From: Aedes albopictus
Taxonomy: Eukaryota > Arthropoda > Insecta > Diptera > Culicidae
Direction: 5' to 3'
NCBI RefSeq assembly: GCF_035046485.1
Contig: NC_085138.1
Span: 92,053,266 to 92,117,265, forward strand
Length of the DNA: 64,000 bases
Shown: in pieces, positions 34,792 to 45,459 of the stretch
Layout: each line of letters opens with the position of its first letter
How positions within the stretch are numbered: position 1 is the first letter of the stretch
The notes under the pieces: generated by a model
What the model was told of the DNA's origin: nothing
Database searches by the model: none
What the model saw: only the letters and a program-made list of their open reading frames with translations
Made by a program: the position numbers and the translations under genes

Positions 34792-35227
34792 CACACCTAG
34801 AAAATATCATGTAATTTTAAGTGTCCTGAACCTGACATATACGAGCATCTTCAAAAACACAAATTTAGAGGTTATAACATGTAAATTTACGACTTTCAAG
34901 ACACCCCAAATTAAAACTTATTTTTTCTTAGCGTCTAGCAATCGCTAGAACCGATTTGACAGATAAAACATAGAAAAGTAAAATATTGTCATGCATGGGA
35001 TTCGAACACCGGATCTGCTGATCGTGAGCCACATCTCTTACCTCTCGGCTATTTCATCGAGTTGAAAGGAGGCTGATGAACGTTACGTTTCTGGTGGAAC
35101 GGATTTGTTAACCAACCTGCACTTACATGATGCGCGTAAAATTGAGTCCAATTTGTGAATCAGTCTTGAAAACATTTACGTTTTTTGGTGATTCCGTTTC
35201 GTGGAAATTTTAGAATTTCTAAGTGTG
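34792..35227 (-). mobile_element. MITE containing a tRNA-like segment, TA target duplication
   Basis: CACACCTAGAAA at the left and TTTCTAAGTGTG at the right are inverted. TA at 34790-34791 and 35228-35229 frames the element, and the uninterrupted right arm of the host fold-back shows the empty site (GAGCTATACCTC). On the minus strand the interior has GTGTTCGAATCCC (complement of 34998-35010) and TAGCCGAGAGGTAAGAG (complement of 35036-35052). These fit tRNA B and A boxes and suggest a captured tRNA or SINE head. Confidence 0.7.
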
Positions 35228-35406
35228 TATACCTCAATTTATAGAGCAAAATATGCGATTTTGGGCTTTTTTGACTGCAAGCCATTAAGCATGGAAATAT
35301 TTTTTTAAGCAATCAAAAGGTTAGTTGGTCAATTCACATCTAAATTAACGACTCATGCAAAATATTTCGTTTTACCAAATCAAATTTGATAGATTTAAGC
35401 ATTTTA

Positions 35407-35660
35407 TCTATATATATAAAAATGCAGTGGCATACGTGAGACCGCGCATAACTTGCGAACGGATGGTCCGATTTGGGTCGTCTAAGTTTTGTTCTGTTAG
35501 TTTTCACCCAAGGAAGGTTTATGAGGCAAAAAACATGGGAAAATAGAGAGTTTTTGCAAATCGGGTTCTTATACATTTTGAACGGGGACTTGGGCTTGGC
35601 TAGGGACTTGAAACGTCAAAAAACGCAGTAGGCAAGACAAAGTTTGCCGGGTACAGCTAG
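35407..35660 (+). mobile_element. Non-autonomous Helitron, 254 bp
   Basis: It starts with TCTATATATATAAAAATG and ends with CTAG. It lies between a host A (35406) and a host T (35661), the Helitron target pattern with no duplication. A 3' hairpin (GGCAA … TTGCC) ends 8 bp before CTAG. No rep/helicase coding sequence is present. Confidence 0.8.
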
Positions 35661-36040
35661 TGTTAGTATGAAAACTTGCATGCAACTTTTGGAGGGTGAC
35701 TTGTATGAGAAATATCGTACCAAACATAAATCGCTTAAAACTATCAAATTCGATTTGGTAAAACGAATTTTTTTGCATGAGTCGTTAATTTAGATGTTAA
35801 TTGACCAATTAACCTTTTGATTGCTTAAAAAAAATAATTCCATGCTTAATGGCTTGCAGTCAAAAAGCCCAAAATCGCCTATCTTGCCGTATAAATTGAG
35901 GTATAGCTCAAAATTGTGACATTTTGGAGCAAATCTGAGCCCGGATTCGGATTCAGCGGCCCAAAATCTGTCAGGGACACATAAGTTTGCTCTTGAGACA
36001 GACCAAAAGTTAATTTTTGTTATGCTGTGTAATCCACTGC

Positions 36041-36864
36041 ACTGCAAAACCTAATGGCAATATACATGGAGCACTGGTGATACAAGTCAATTTCTCTCGA
36101 CGCTCTCATCACCGTCCACGTCTGGCCGTCTGCCTTGCACCTCTTCAGCTGTATCCTTCCATCACCCATCGACTCGACTGCTGGCACCTTGGCTGGCACG
36201 GTACAATATTAGGTAGACAATGGATGTTTGTTACATTTTCGTAGTAGGCCAACTGCAGTATCAAACACGGATACAGGGTTGAAGTCTGACAGGGGTTGAT
36301 GCAAGTAACAGATACCAGTGCTCTCATACCGTAAATATGGAAGTAACAATATAGTGTCTTTACTCTTAATTGTCAATCGTAGGAAAGATATTACCCTGAA
36401 AACTTGCTGAACATCACATTTTCATGTTTAGTCAAACAAACGATTGTCAGGGGATTTAAAACATCCTCACAAATACAAGTAACATCTTAATGACCATTTT
36501 ATCTTTAAAAGGTTTGTAAAAGTATCATAAAACCTAATACCGTTTATTTTAGTTTTATGATGGTTCTAAGAACCTCTTTTAGTCTATTTGCCTAAAAAGT
36601 ATTACTTGGGATGGTACTCATGGGGAATTTCGTGGTGACAATCCCTCGATACTCAATTAGGTGATGCATGCTATTCCATGGATCATTTCAAGAAATTTCA
36701 TACAGTATTCCATGTCATTCCATGGGGTATTCCATAACACTTCATGAGATAATACATAAGGCATTTCATGACGCTTTACAAGATACAAAAAAAAACACAT
36801 TAGAAATAGATAATTCAGCATACTCCAGAACTGACGCGCATGACCCGTATGGTTAAAGCGTTTC
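36041..36864. other. Non-coding, no clear features
   Basis: A more balanced single-copy stretch (36060-36330), then AT-rich DNA with repeated CATTTCATG/ATTCCATG motifs at 36660-36790. No gene was recognised. Confidence 0.4.
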
Positions 36865-37164
36865 TATTAAAAAAAACCCAGATTAATCCACGTAGTGGTG
36901 ATAGTGCCTTTCTCGTCGAATATGTACTCAAGAGCCAAAGTGTTCCTGAATTCTGAGAATACTCTAGAACGGAACAAATCTCATTTTCTTCTTTTGTCAC
37001 AGTGCTCGTTGACTTATCAATGGGGGAGTAGAGTTGATAAATAATTAATGTATTTGATGAAAAAATACACAAACAATGAGCAAATCCGCTTAACTCATCG
37101 GATTTGGTAATAAATTTTCTAGAGAACTCTAATTTCACTTTAAAATTTAAAAAGTTATTGGTTA

Positions 37165-38002
37165 AGGGGGATTAGGGGCATAATGGACACCCTAAGCAAA
37201 TGAGTACGTTAGGCCTGTATAACAGAGAAAACCTTAACATAGTATCAGTTGGCTTACAACTTTAGTTGGTTTCCTGCGTATTTCAATCATTTATAGCAGG
37301 AATGTATTTATTGTGAAGAAATAATAAATAATTAATCGTGTGTTTTTAGAGCTGGCAGAGAAGGTACGGGGCGAAATGGACACCCATCGGAGCATAATGG
37401 ACACCCCTGCCATTTCTTTGATTACATCGATCAGTTAAGCAATTTGCCCACGGAGATCGATGCCACAGATTAAATACTCCTTCTTAGACGAGTAACATCA
37501 AAGTAAATTTAATAAACTTTAGGCTGAAATAATCCAATTGATTTTTTTCCAAACACTCTTAAGCGCCTAACAGTATGCAATGCGCGTACATCCATTCATA
37601 ATTGACAGTGTTTATTTCGCCCCAAATCGACTACAACATTGAAATTTCAATTTTGAGTAAATTCTAATCACAAATAAAATACTTTATCCATTGCTAAATC
37701 TACGTATACATGCAGATAAGGTAGCAATTCACTTGTTTTTATGGTGGACATACTCAAACACTCGTAATACCTTATTTGCTGCTGCGTTGAAGTTATAAGA
37801 ATTTTACCATATGAAAAACATATTTCAATTTCAATGATATTTAGGTTATTTTGGAGGCATATGAAAGGTACTTTTGGAAAAACAGAACGATGACTTGTTC
37901 CTTTATACTTATGCATTAAAAGTTTAGCATAAAAGTCAACGGTTTCGACAAAAATAAGGGTGTCCATTTTGCCCCGGGTGTCCATTATGCACCGATCTCC
38001 CC
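37165..38002. mobile_element. MITE with GGGGCATAATGGACACCC motifs, TA target duplication
   Basis: The left end is AGGGGGATTAGGGGCATAAT and the right end, reverse-complemented, is GGGGAGATCGGTGCATAATG. TA occurs on both outer sides. The motif ATAATGGACACC or its complement recurs at about 37391 and near the right end. It is inserted within modular repeat copy 3. Confidence 0.7.
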
Positions 38003-38689
38003 TATTTATTTGTGCCCTTCCTCAAAATGATGAATTCAGAATAAAATTTCCCTTCATGACTTGAGAGAAAATCGAAATTTGTGTCAGCCTTATTCAGAAA
38101 AGCAACATTGTAAAAGCAACATTATTATATCTAAGCCATAATCGAATTTAGAAACTTATTGATGACTCATATTCCGAAGTTATGTATTATGTTAAACGTA
38201 TAAGCAGAGCGGAAAAATATCAAACCTCTCAGTTGGCTGCTTGACCAACTTCACTAGCACAGGATGCCGATCATTATCAACACTTTAGCCTTTATTTTAT
38301 TATCATTGGTTATAAGATTTAGGTAAAATTTGACAAAAAAAAGTGCAAGCTAGTGAAATTTCTCATAATAAAACCCATTTAAACTTCAACCGTGTTACAG
38401 AGCGCGAGGGCTTAACCAGTTGCATCAAAATTGTGCGTAGTAATTTCAGCCACAAAAGGGGATTGATGCTATAAAATTCAAATTTTCCCATACAACGTTG
38501 ATTCATCCTACTGTATAATTACGTCTCAGGAATCTAAAATTGTGTGATTTGACAAGATCGCTTTAATTTTTATTAAGATTTTGTTCTTTTACGCATTTTT
38601 ATCGCTTGCATTGATTTTGCTCATCTTCGTAATTTCAGCGAAGCATCCAATCCTGATTCTACAACACTGCTTGTAATCTTAGGTGTGGC

Positions 38690-39690
38690 CAGAGACTATT
38701 TTCTTGCTGCCCGTTTATCTGGTTATCCAAAATTTTTGATGATTTGATGTTTCGTGTGCATGGGTTTGCATGGCACTTTTTTAACAGGCCACTTCCGGCG
38801 GGACACCTGGAACCGGTTCCGAAACACACCCGGTTCAGATATGTTATTTGTGGATTGATTGGTAATTATCGGTGACAAATATCGGAAACAGCTTGTTAAG
38901 CGTTACGCGTTTCAACCTACTATTCTTCAGCCATCGTCAGACGCATTCAGTTGGATTCACCTCTTCAACTTCGTCAGTTTATTATGCATAAGCGGTTCAG
39001 ATATGGTCTGAAACTATTTTCCTGCTTACCGTTCATCTGATTATAGATCGAGCAGCTATTTGGTGCGTCACGTGCATAGGTTTGGTTCAGTCTTTTAATT
39101 GGTCACTTCCTACGGGATACCTAGAACCAGTTCCGGAACACAACCGGTTCAAATACGGTATGAAACTATTTTCCTGCTACCCATTCATCTGGTTATAGAA
39201 AGGCCACTCTTTGATGTGTCGTATGCATGGGTTTGGTTTACTGTTTTAATTGGCCAATTCCGGCGGGACACCTGGAACCGGTTTCGGAACACAACCGGTT
39301 CAGATACAGTATGAAACTATTTTCCTGCTTACCGTTCATCTAGTTATCGAAAAAGCAGCTCTTTGATGCGTCGCATGCATGGGTTTGGTTCAATTTTTTT
39401 GTTAGCCACTACCGGCAGGACACCCGGAACCGGTTCCGGAACACTACCGGTTCAAATATGGTCTAAAACTACTTTCCTGATCACCATTCAACTGGTTATC
39501 GAAAAAGCCGTTCTTTGATGTGTCGCATGCATGGGTTATGTTCACTTTTACATTTGGCCACTTCCGGCAGGACACCCGGAACCGGTTCCGGAATACTACC
39601 GGTTCAGATATAGTCTGAGATTATTTTCCTACGTCCCGTTCATCAGATAATCGAAAATGCCGTGGTTTGATGGGTCGCATGTATGGGTTT
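38690..39690. repeat. Tandem array, ~151-bp monomer (complement of 3870-5450)
   Basis: ACCGGTTCA(G/A)ATA motifs at about 39298, 39448 and 39598 give a period of 150 bp. Units also carry GCATGCATGGGTT and CCACTTCCGGC(A/G)GGACACC. Units nearest 39.6 kb are the best preserved; those near 38.8-39.0 kb are the worst. Confidence 0.85.
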
Positions 39691-39884
39691 GTTGCATTTT
39701 CATATCTGGCCCCTTCCTGGGGTACCGATCCGGAACACCTAAATGGCCATAAATCCGGAACGGCTGGACCGATCCGAACCATTTTCAATAGGAAACAATG
39801 GGGCCAGATTCCGCGTCGAATGAACCGTCGGTCGTTAAAATCGGTTGATGTTTACTATCTAAAAATGAGGTGACCTTTTTTGTA

Positions 39885-39942
39885 CACATACACACACACA
39901 CACATACATACACACACACACACACACATACATACACACAGA
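39885..39942. repeat. (CA)n microsatellite
   Basis: ACACAC runs with ATAC interruptions, equivalent to 3630-3679 of copy 1. Confidence 0.9.
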
Positions 39943-40664
39943 CATCATCTCAACTCGTTGAGCTGAGTCGATTGGTATATAACACTTGACCCCTCCGGGG
40001 GCTCTATCAAATTTTCGTTTTTGGAGTGAACATATAGCCTTTCGGTACACCTTGGTGTACGAGAAAGGCAAAAAGATACCCCATCAGTTACGCCAAGGTA
40101 TTCAAAAGTAATTTCGGGGAACTCCTCGGGGTAATCCGTAATCTGACCCTTGTTCCTTGATACTCTACAGATTACACCGAGGCCCTTCAGAAGGTGTTTC
40201 GTGGTACTCCATGTGATATTTTCAGGAACTTCACATTGTACCTTATTCCAAGCCATTCCATGAGACACCTCTTGATACTTCATAGGGTGTACCGTAGTAT
40301 TCCATGAGCATACTCTATGGAATTCTCTGTGTTGTGTAATGATGCATTATGAGGTATTCCAAGGCGTATTACGTGACACTACAGGGGGTGGCCAAAATGT
40401 TTATGACAAGTTTTGTTTTCTCTTACAAAAAAGTTCAACATGCTATAACTTTTAATAGAGTGCATCAAATTTCTCAAATTTTTACTGTTTGTCAACCTAT
40501 TATATGGGCATCATTGGTACAAATTTGATCTAGCTCTTTCGCGAAGCTAGAACTGTTTTCGTAAAACACTATTTTTAAAACAACTAGCTTTTGAACTGTC
40601 ATATCTCGGAGACCAGTGAACCGAATTGAATGAAATTTTGTGCGATTACACTGCTCGACAAAAT

Positions 40665-41075
40665 TTTACAAAATTTGGTGTTATGGGATGAGAAAAAAAT
40701 AACAGGGGTTTGGGACCCTAGAAGTGTCATAGTGAAAGAATTTTTGAAAAATATTGTACCGGGCCTTCACAGTTTAAAACCGATGTTTGTATGGAGAACT
40801 TGGGGTGTTGAATTGATATGTGCATTAGAACGTAACGTGCATATTTATAGGCGTTTTCGGCATTTGGGTTAGCTTCGTTATTGTCTAACGCCTAAATATA
40901 TGCACAGCGCGTTCTAATGCACATATCAATTGAACTTCCCAAGTTCTCCATACAAACTTCGGTTTTGAACTGTGAAGGCCCGGTACAATATTTTTCAAAA
41001 ATTCTTCCACGATGACACTTCTAGGGTCCCAAACCTCTGTTCCTTTATTTCTCATCTCAAAACAAAATTTAGTGT
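40665..41075. repeat. Long perfect-like hairpin (inverted repeat, ~190-bp arms)
   Basis: Arms 40665-40856 and 40887-41075 are roughly 90% complementary. Shared blocks include TTTGGGACCCTAGAAGTGTC, AATATTGTACCGGGCCTTCA and GATATGTGCATTAGAACG. The loop is only about 30 bp. ORFs on both strands here (40630-40872 plus, 40885-41094 minus) encode the same peptide because of the inversion. A related but unpaired stretch precedes it from 40386. Confidence 0.8.
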
Positions 41076-41149
41076 TGAACGGTGTTATCAACAATATATC
41101 AATACTTCAAAACGTAGGTACTTTTAGAACGTTGAAAAAAAGTTAGGGG

Positions 41150-41430
41150 GTCTCCAGTTAAGGCTATAGATCGCCAATCCGGAGACGGCGGGTTCGATTC
41201 CCGTTCTGATCGGGGAAATATTCTGGACTCCCTGGGCATAGTGTATCATTATCCTTGCCTCACAATGTACAAATTCATGCAAAGGCAGGCAAAGAAAGCC
41301 CTTCAATTGATAACTGTGGGAGTGCTCAAAAAACACTACGTTGAGAAAGGTAGTAAAAGTTCCAATGCGAACGTCGAGCCATAAAAAAGAAGAAGAGGGA
41401 GAGGAAGAAGAAGAATAAGAAGAAGATATA
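41150..41430 (+). mobile_element. tRNA-derived SINE, A box deleted, (AAG)n tail
   Basis: It begins TCTCCAGTTAAGGCTATAGA and has a B box GGTTCGATTCC at 41191-41201. Compared with the copy at 60899, about 12 bp covering the A box (GCCTAGTGGTT) are missing. The body is complete (CTCCCTGGGCATAGTGTATC, AAAGAAAGCCCTTCAATTGA, GAGCCATAAA) and ends in AAGAAG repeats to about 41430. Confidence 0.75.
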
Positions 41431-43940
41431 AAACATGATACGTGATTTCATAGTTGTTAATTTAATTTTGTTCAGTTTCCTCAAGTTTTCTCGATCGTTT
41501 TAGGTTTCCAGGTCTTCTTAGATCGAGTGTAGTCAGTGCATTCGCGGCCACCCTTGCATTTGGTAATCTGACTTCCTGCTCAAAATTGATTTTGAATTTC
41601 TTTCTTGCGACATTTGTACTACGTGCCCAGCCCTCTGCGTTATGTCGTATGTTATTCTTTTAGCAATATTCGCTTCTGTGTAAACTTGATATTACTCTGA
41701 TTCACGCATCTGCATCACACCCAATGTTTTTGATTCCTATCGAGAATTCTGCATCACTTTGTGCTCAAAAACTCCATCTGCCTCTACGTCCATGTCTCAG
41801 ATTCTATTACAAAATATTTGGAATTCTTCACTAACTACTTACATTATTTATCAGATTTTATTTATGCAAACTTGCATTCAGAAACGAACGAAGGTTCATA
41901 ACTTTTTATAGTAGATTTTCGTAAATTACAAATGAAAACAAATAGTGTTATACTGATTTGGACCATTTTAAATCACTTGCCTTTTCTTATGGTGCTGATG
42001 TCGTTTGCTGTTTTGGTTGGTTTCCTCTGGTCGTCGGTCGGTTGTGTTGCCTTTTGTTGGGTGAGATTGAGAACGTGATGAAAATTCGGAACGAATCAAA
42101 GCGACTCTCCAAAGAAAATCATCCACGGAACGTGATTCATGCATACAATTCGTTTGTGCTGTGACGGACGATTGCCGGTTAGACTGAATAAGATTTTTTA
42201 GTGTGAAATTTTATGAATTCATACATTTCGGAAAGAAAATACTTCTTAGGATGGCAGTTCATATGATTATGATCATGTGCATGGTAATTTGGCTATCCAG
42301 ATAAGGCTGTTGAATCACTTTCACTACTATTTTTTTTACTTTTCAAAATTACAAATTGTTCTTATAAAGTTATGTAAAGCATACTTATTGAAAGGATGTA
42401 AATTTCCCAGAAATTACATTGAAAAGTGTCCTATGGAAGCACGGCTCCTAATAAAACTGTTAACCCTTTCAACGAATTCCCAGGATTCCCAACCCCCAAA
42501 GCACAGTCCTGATGCAGAAGTGATTGCATGTATCATTCTGCCCTGCCACACTAATGACACACTCGAGACAAATTAGAGCTTATTTGTTTTCGTGTCGCTA
42601 ACTGCACATCCGCTCGCTCGGTGCTGCGTGCTGGTCGGGTTAACTATTTTATTACATTGCACGCAAACAACTAACGAATGAGTGTCATTGGGAACTGGTG
42701 CGGTGGTATGTAGAGGCGGCGTTGATGGTGGCTGCACCGTGATTGATCATTATGTAAATTTTGCTCCGCTTGTTGGTGGATGACGGCGCGTTACATGTCG
42801 TGAAACAACAGCGTGTCGCGCCTAATTGGGGCCAACTTTTCATCCTCCTGCAGGCACTCATTGTCTGCGGGGTTGCATGGTTATTAATTGTTCAGTTATT
42901 GTGCACTGATTTTGATTATCAGCTGTAATGGACCTACTTGCAAATTGAATGGAAACAACTGTCGAAAATATGTTTATTACTTGGCAAAACTGCATTTATA
43001 TGGTATTCTCTTCATATTCATAAAAACGATGAATTTCGTTCCTTCTAATTTTACTTACTTAATTTTGGTGTTCTTGATTTTGTCGTTTGATTTAATTCTA
43101 TTTCTTTCATGTTTTGTTAGTTTTTCTAATTCTTATGTCTGAAACGAGCTCACCATGCCCAACAAATAACTCGTCCGATATTTCAGACATGCTCATTTAT
43201 GGCTGCTACGACAGTACAACTACCTTTGACTAGAAATGCCATCATTTATTGCTCGACCTTCTCTGAAACTCAAAGAAACTGCCATCGCAGCAGTTGCACA
43301 ACATAATATTAAATACAAAGATAAAACTACATACATCTGCCTCGTCAGCCGTATGCACCAGGACTACATTCATTTCACAGAAAATAGACGACCCTATCTT
43401 AATTGCTTTAATATTATTCCATCATGCCAGCCAGTTGGTGGTGGTGGTGGTGGCCGGTAGTCGGTCGGTCGGCCCTAAGAACCAGAACCTAAAAGAGCAT
43501 TTCAAATGTGTTTCCGCCCACCCAACCAGCCAGCAGCCAGCAGGCCTATTCAAATCTACCGCCCCTAACTGATCTCGGTGGCCTCCCTGGCTTGTATCTG
43601 TCTACACGACGACGACGACGGCCGGGTGTGAAAGTGGTCTCCCTGAAAAGCTTGTAGTACAGGGCACTCCGGTCGGTCGGTCTGTTGACTGTCTTTTTCG
43701 CATCGTCGGCGTTGGTGGTGGTGGTGATGGTGGTAGCGACGGTAATCATCGTTTGCTTTCTCTCAGCCGCTCCACAGCTGAACCACAGAATAATTAAAGA
43801 ATAATTATAAAGGTCGGCTTGGACTCCTTCCGCATGCGAGTGCTATTGAACTACAGTACTGGTTTCATCATAACTACTGGGTGGGTTATTGCTAAGGACC
43901 AATATTCGGACGGTTGTGATTTATTGTTCGTGTCATTAAT
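41431..43940. other. Apparently single-copy non-coding DNA
   Basis: There is no match to other parts of the window. Stretches such as 42600-42870 and 43430-43760 are less AT-rich and contain GGTCGGTCGGTCGG, GGTGGTGGTGG and CGACGACGACG simple repeats. No ORF with family features was seen. It could be intronic or intergenic sequence of a neighbouring gene. Confidence 0.4.
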
Positions 43941-43946
43941 CCATAT

Positions 43947-44011
43947 CCGCCCAGCGTCCTATTTATAGGACAGATGCCCCAAACGCCCACCGTCCTATAA
44001 ATAGGACAGTC
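43947..44011. repeat. Pair of complementary near-palindromes
   Basis: GTCCTATTTATAGGAC and, about 40 bp on, GTCCTATAAATAGGAC. Each is a near-palindrome and the second is the exact reverse complement of the first, so a hairpin can form in two ways. It could be a tiny MITE or a binding-site pair. Confidence 0.55.
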
Positions 44012-44281
44012 CTTTGGATGTGAATCTCCAGAATTATGCAAAATTTTAGAATACTTTCTTCAGAGAAGATGTTCTCCACACCCATACCTTGCTCATAGTG
44101 GACAATATAGTATGTGACTGGTTCACTAGGTGGCGTAAACGATGCTGCAAAGAATGCATATTGTCACGATCTGTGAGCATCATTTCCAATGCGAAAACAA
44201 AGTTATTTCCCTGGAATCTTGACAATGGTTAATAATTTACAGTTCATTTCTTCGGCAGAGTTGTTAATCAATACATACGAA

Positions 44282-44365
44282 AGTTGATGTATGTATGATT
44301 GTATGTTTATATGTTTGTATGCTTGTCTATTTGTATGGTTATTTGTATGTATGTAAGTATACATG
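44282..44365. repeat. TGTATG-type microsatellite
   Basis: Irregular TGTATGTATG/TTTGTATG repeats. Confidence 0.8.
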
Positions 44366-44439
44366 TGTGCCGGAACATAGGCATAACTCTGAATTGCGTC
44401 AGGTAATTTCAATCAAATTTGGTATACACATTCCTTAGG

Positions 44440-45084
44440 ATGTGGAGGTGGTAGCAAGGATATTTAAATTCAAGATGGCGGCTTAGGTTCCAAGATGGCG
44501 GTCGAAACTCCAGAATACATGCTTTTTGACGACAATGCTGCTTCGGATACTATGCAACATGGGTATCTATCGATCGGGCTTCACAAGTAGAACTCAAAAA
44601 AGAATATCCGACCCCATTTTGAAATTAAAGATGGCGGAACATATCCAATAAGGCGGACATGAAATGGCAGTTTGATCTATAATACCAAGCAATATGGGTA
44701 TCTATCGATCGGGTTTGATGAGTAGAAGTCAAAAATTGATATTTTACGCCATTTTGAAATCCAAGATGGCGGATCATATCCATGATGGCGGCCACGGAAT
44801 GGTAGTTTGATCTATAATACCATGGAATATGGGTATCGATCGATCGGGCTTCATGAGTAGAAGTCAAAAATCGACATTTGACTCTGTTTAGAAATCCAAG
44901 ATGGCGGCCCATATCCAAGATGGCGGCCACAGAATGAGCGTTTGAGCTATGAAACCATGCAATATGGGTATCTATCGATCGTGATGAATATCCGACGCCA
45001 TTTTGAAACCCAAGATGGCGGACCATACCCAAGTTAGTGGCCACGGAATGGTAGTTTAAGCTATAATACCATGCAATATGCGTA
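44440..45084. repeat. Tandem repeat, 135-bp monomer with paired GATGGCGG motifs
   Basis: GGGTATC(G/T)AT at 44561, 44696, 44831 and 44966 gives an exact 135-bp period; the last unit has lost about 20 bp. Each unit carries up to two GATGGCGG motifs about 20 bp apart (for example 44474 and 44494, 44765 and 44784). As 135 is 45 codons, the minus strand stays open (44625-45308) with a 45-residue repeat containing IDTHIAWYY. I regard this as a repeat artefact and not a gene, as there is no start context and the upstream third reads into another minisatellite. Confidence 0.85.
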
Positions 45085-45440
45085 TCTAAAGGGTAGATTG
45101 TAGGGTAGCGAGTAGGATAAAAGGTGGAGCTGGCGGTCGGGTAGATGATAGAGTAGAGGGAGTGGAGTAGAAGGTTAGGATAGTGGATAGTGTAGACGGT
45201 AGGAAGAAGGGTAGAATAGAGAGTAGGTTTGAGGGTAGGAAAAATGTTAGGGTAGAGAGTAGGGTGAACGGTACGATTAAGCACAATATAGACTAGAGGG
45301 TACGGCAAAGGATAGGGCAGTGGTTATAGTAGAGGATAGTTTAGAGGGTAGGGCAGATGGTAGGGTTGAAGGTTATGATAGAACGTAGGATAGAGGGCAA
45401 AGAAGACAGTAAGGTAGAGGCTAGAGAATTGGGTGATGAA
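45085..45440. repeat. Purine-rich minisatellite (GAGGGTAGGATA type)
   Basis: Short irregular units of about 12-16 bp around AGAGGGTAGG, with strong strand asymmetry (few C on the plus strand). It directly abuts the 135-bp array and the following 12-bp array. Confidence 0.8.
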
Positions 45441-45459
45441 TTGAGATGAGATTAGATGA

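Larger units (their letters stand above)
34670..36040. mobile_element. Fold-back element carrying two later insertions
   Basis: The left arm is 34670-34790 plus 35230-35406; the right arm is 35661-36040. Paired blocks include TCTCAAGAGCAAACTTATGT, CCGGGCTCAGATTTGCTCCA and CCATTAAGCATGGAA with their complements. The left arm is split by a MITE (34792-35227) and the loop holds a Helitron (35407-35660). A third partial copy of the same arm lies at 46845-47097. The exact termini (CACAGATAACACAG at the left, TGTGTAATCCACTG at the right) are approximate. Confidence 0.75.
36905..40070 (-). repeat. Modular repeat, copy 3 (inverted, with inserted MITE)
   Basis: Read on the minus strand, the parts match copy 1 in order. 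GAGAAAGGCA terminus with palindrome TACACCTTGGTGTA at 40046-40070; GGAGTGAACATATAGCC; CA microsatellite (39885-39942); lead-in with CGATTTTAACGACCGACGG; tandem units (38690-39690); spacer with GATTCATCCTACTGTATAATT; GTTGGCTGCTTGACC (38233-38247); then the far terminus TGCCTTTCTCGTCGAATATG at 36905. A MITE at 37165-38002 interrupts the last part. Confidence 0.7.

Noticed and set aside
38844..38992. Possible 149-bp insertion with 13-bp duplication CGGTTCAGATATG
   Set aside because: The same motif recurs every ~151 bp in this array anyway, so the second copy may simply be the next unit around a badly decayed one.
44625..45308. 227-codon minus-strand ORF with 45-residue repeats
   Set aside because: It follows the 135-bp tandem DNA period and its N-terminal third reads through a different minisatellite; no start context or domain.
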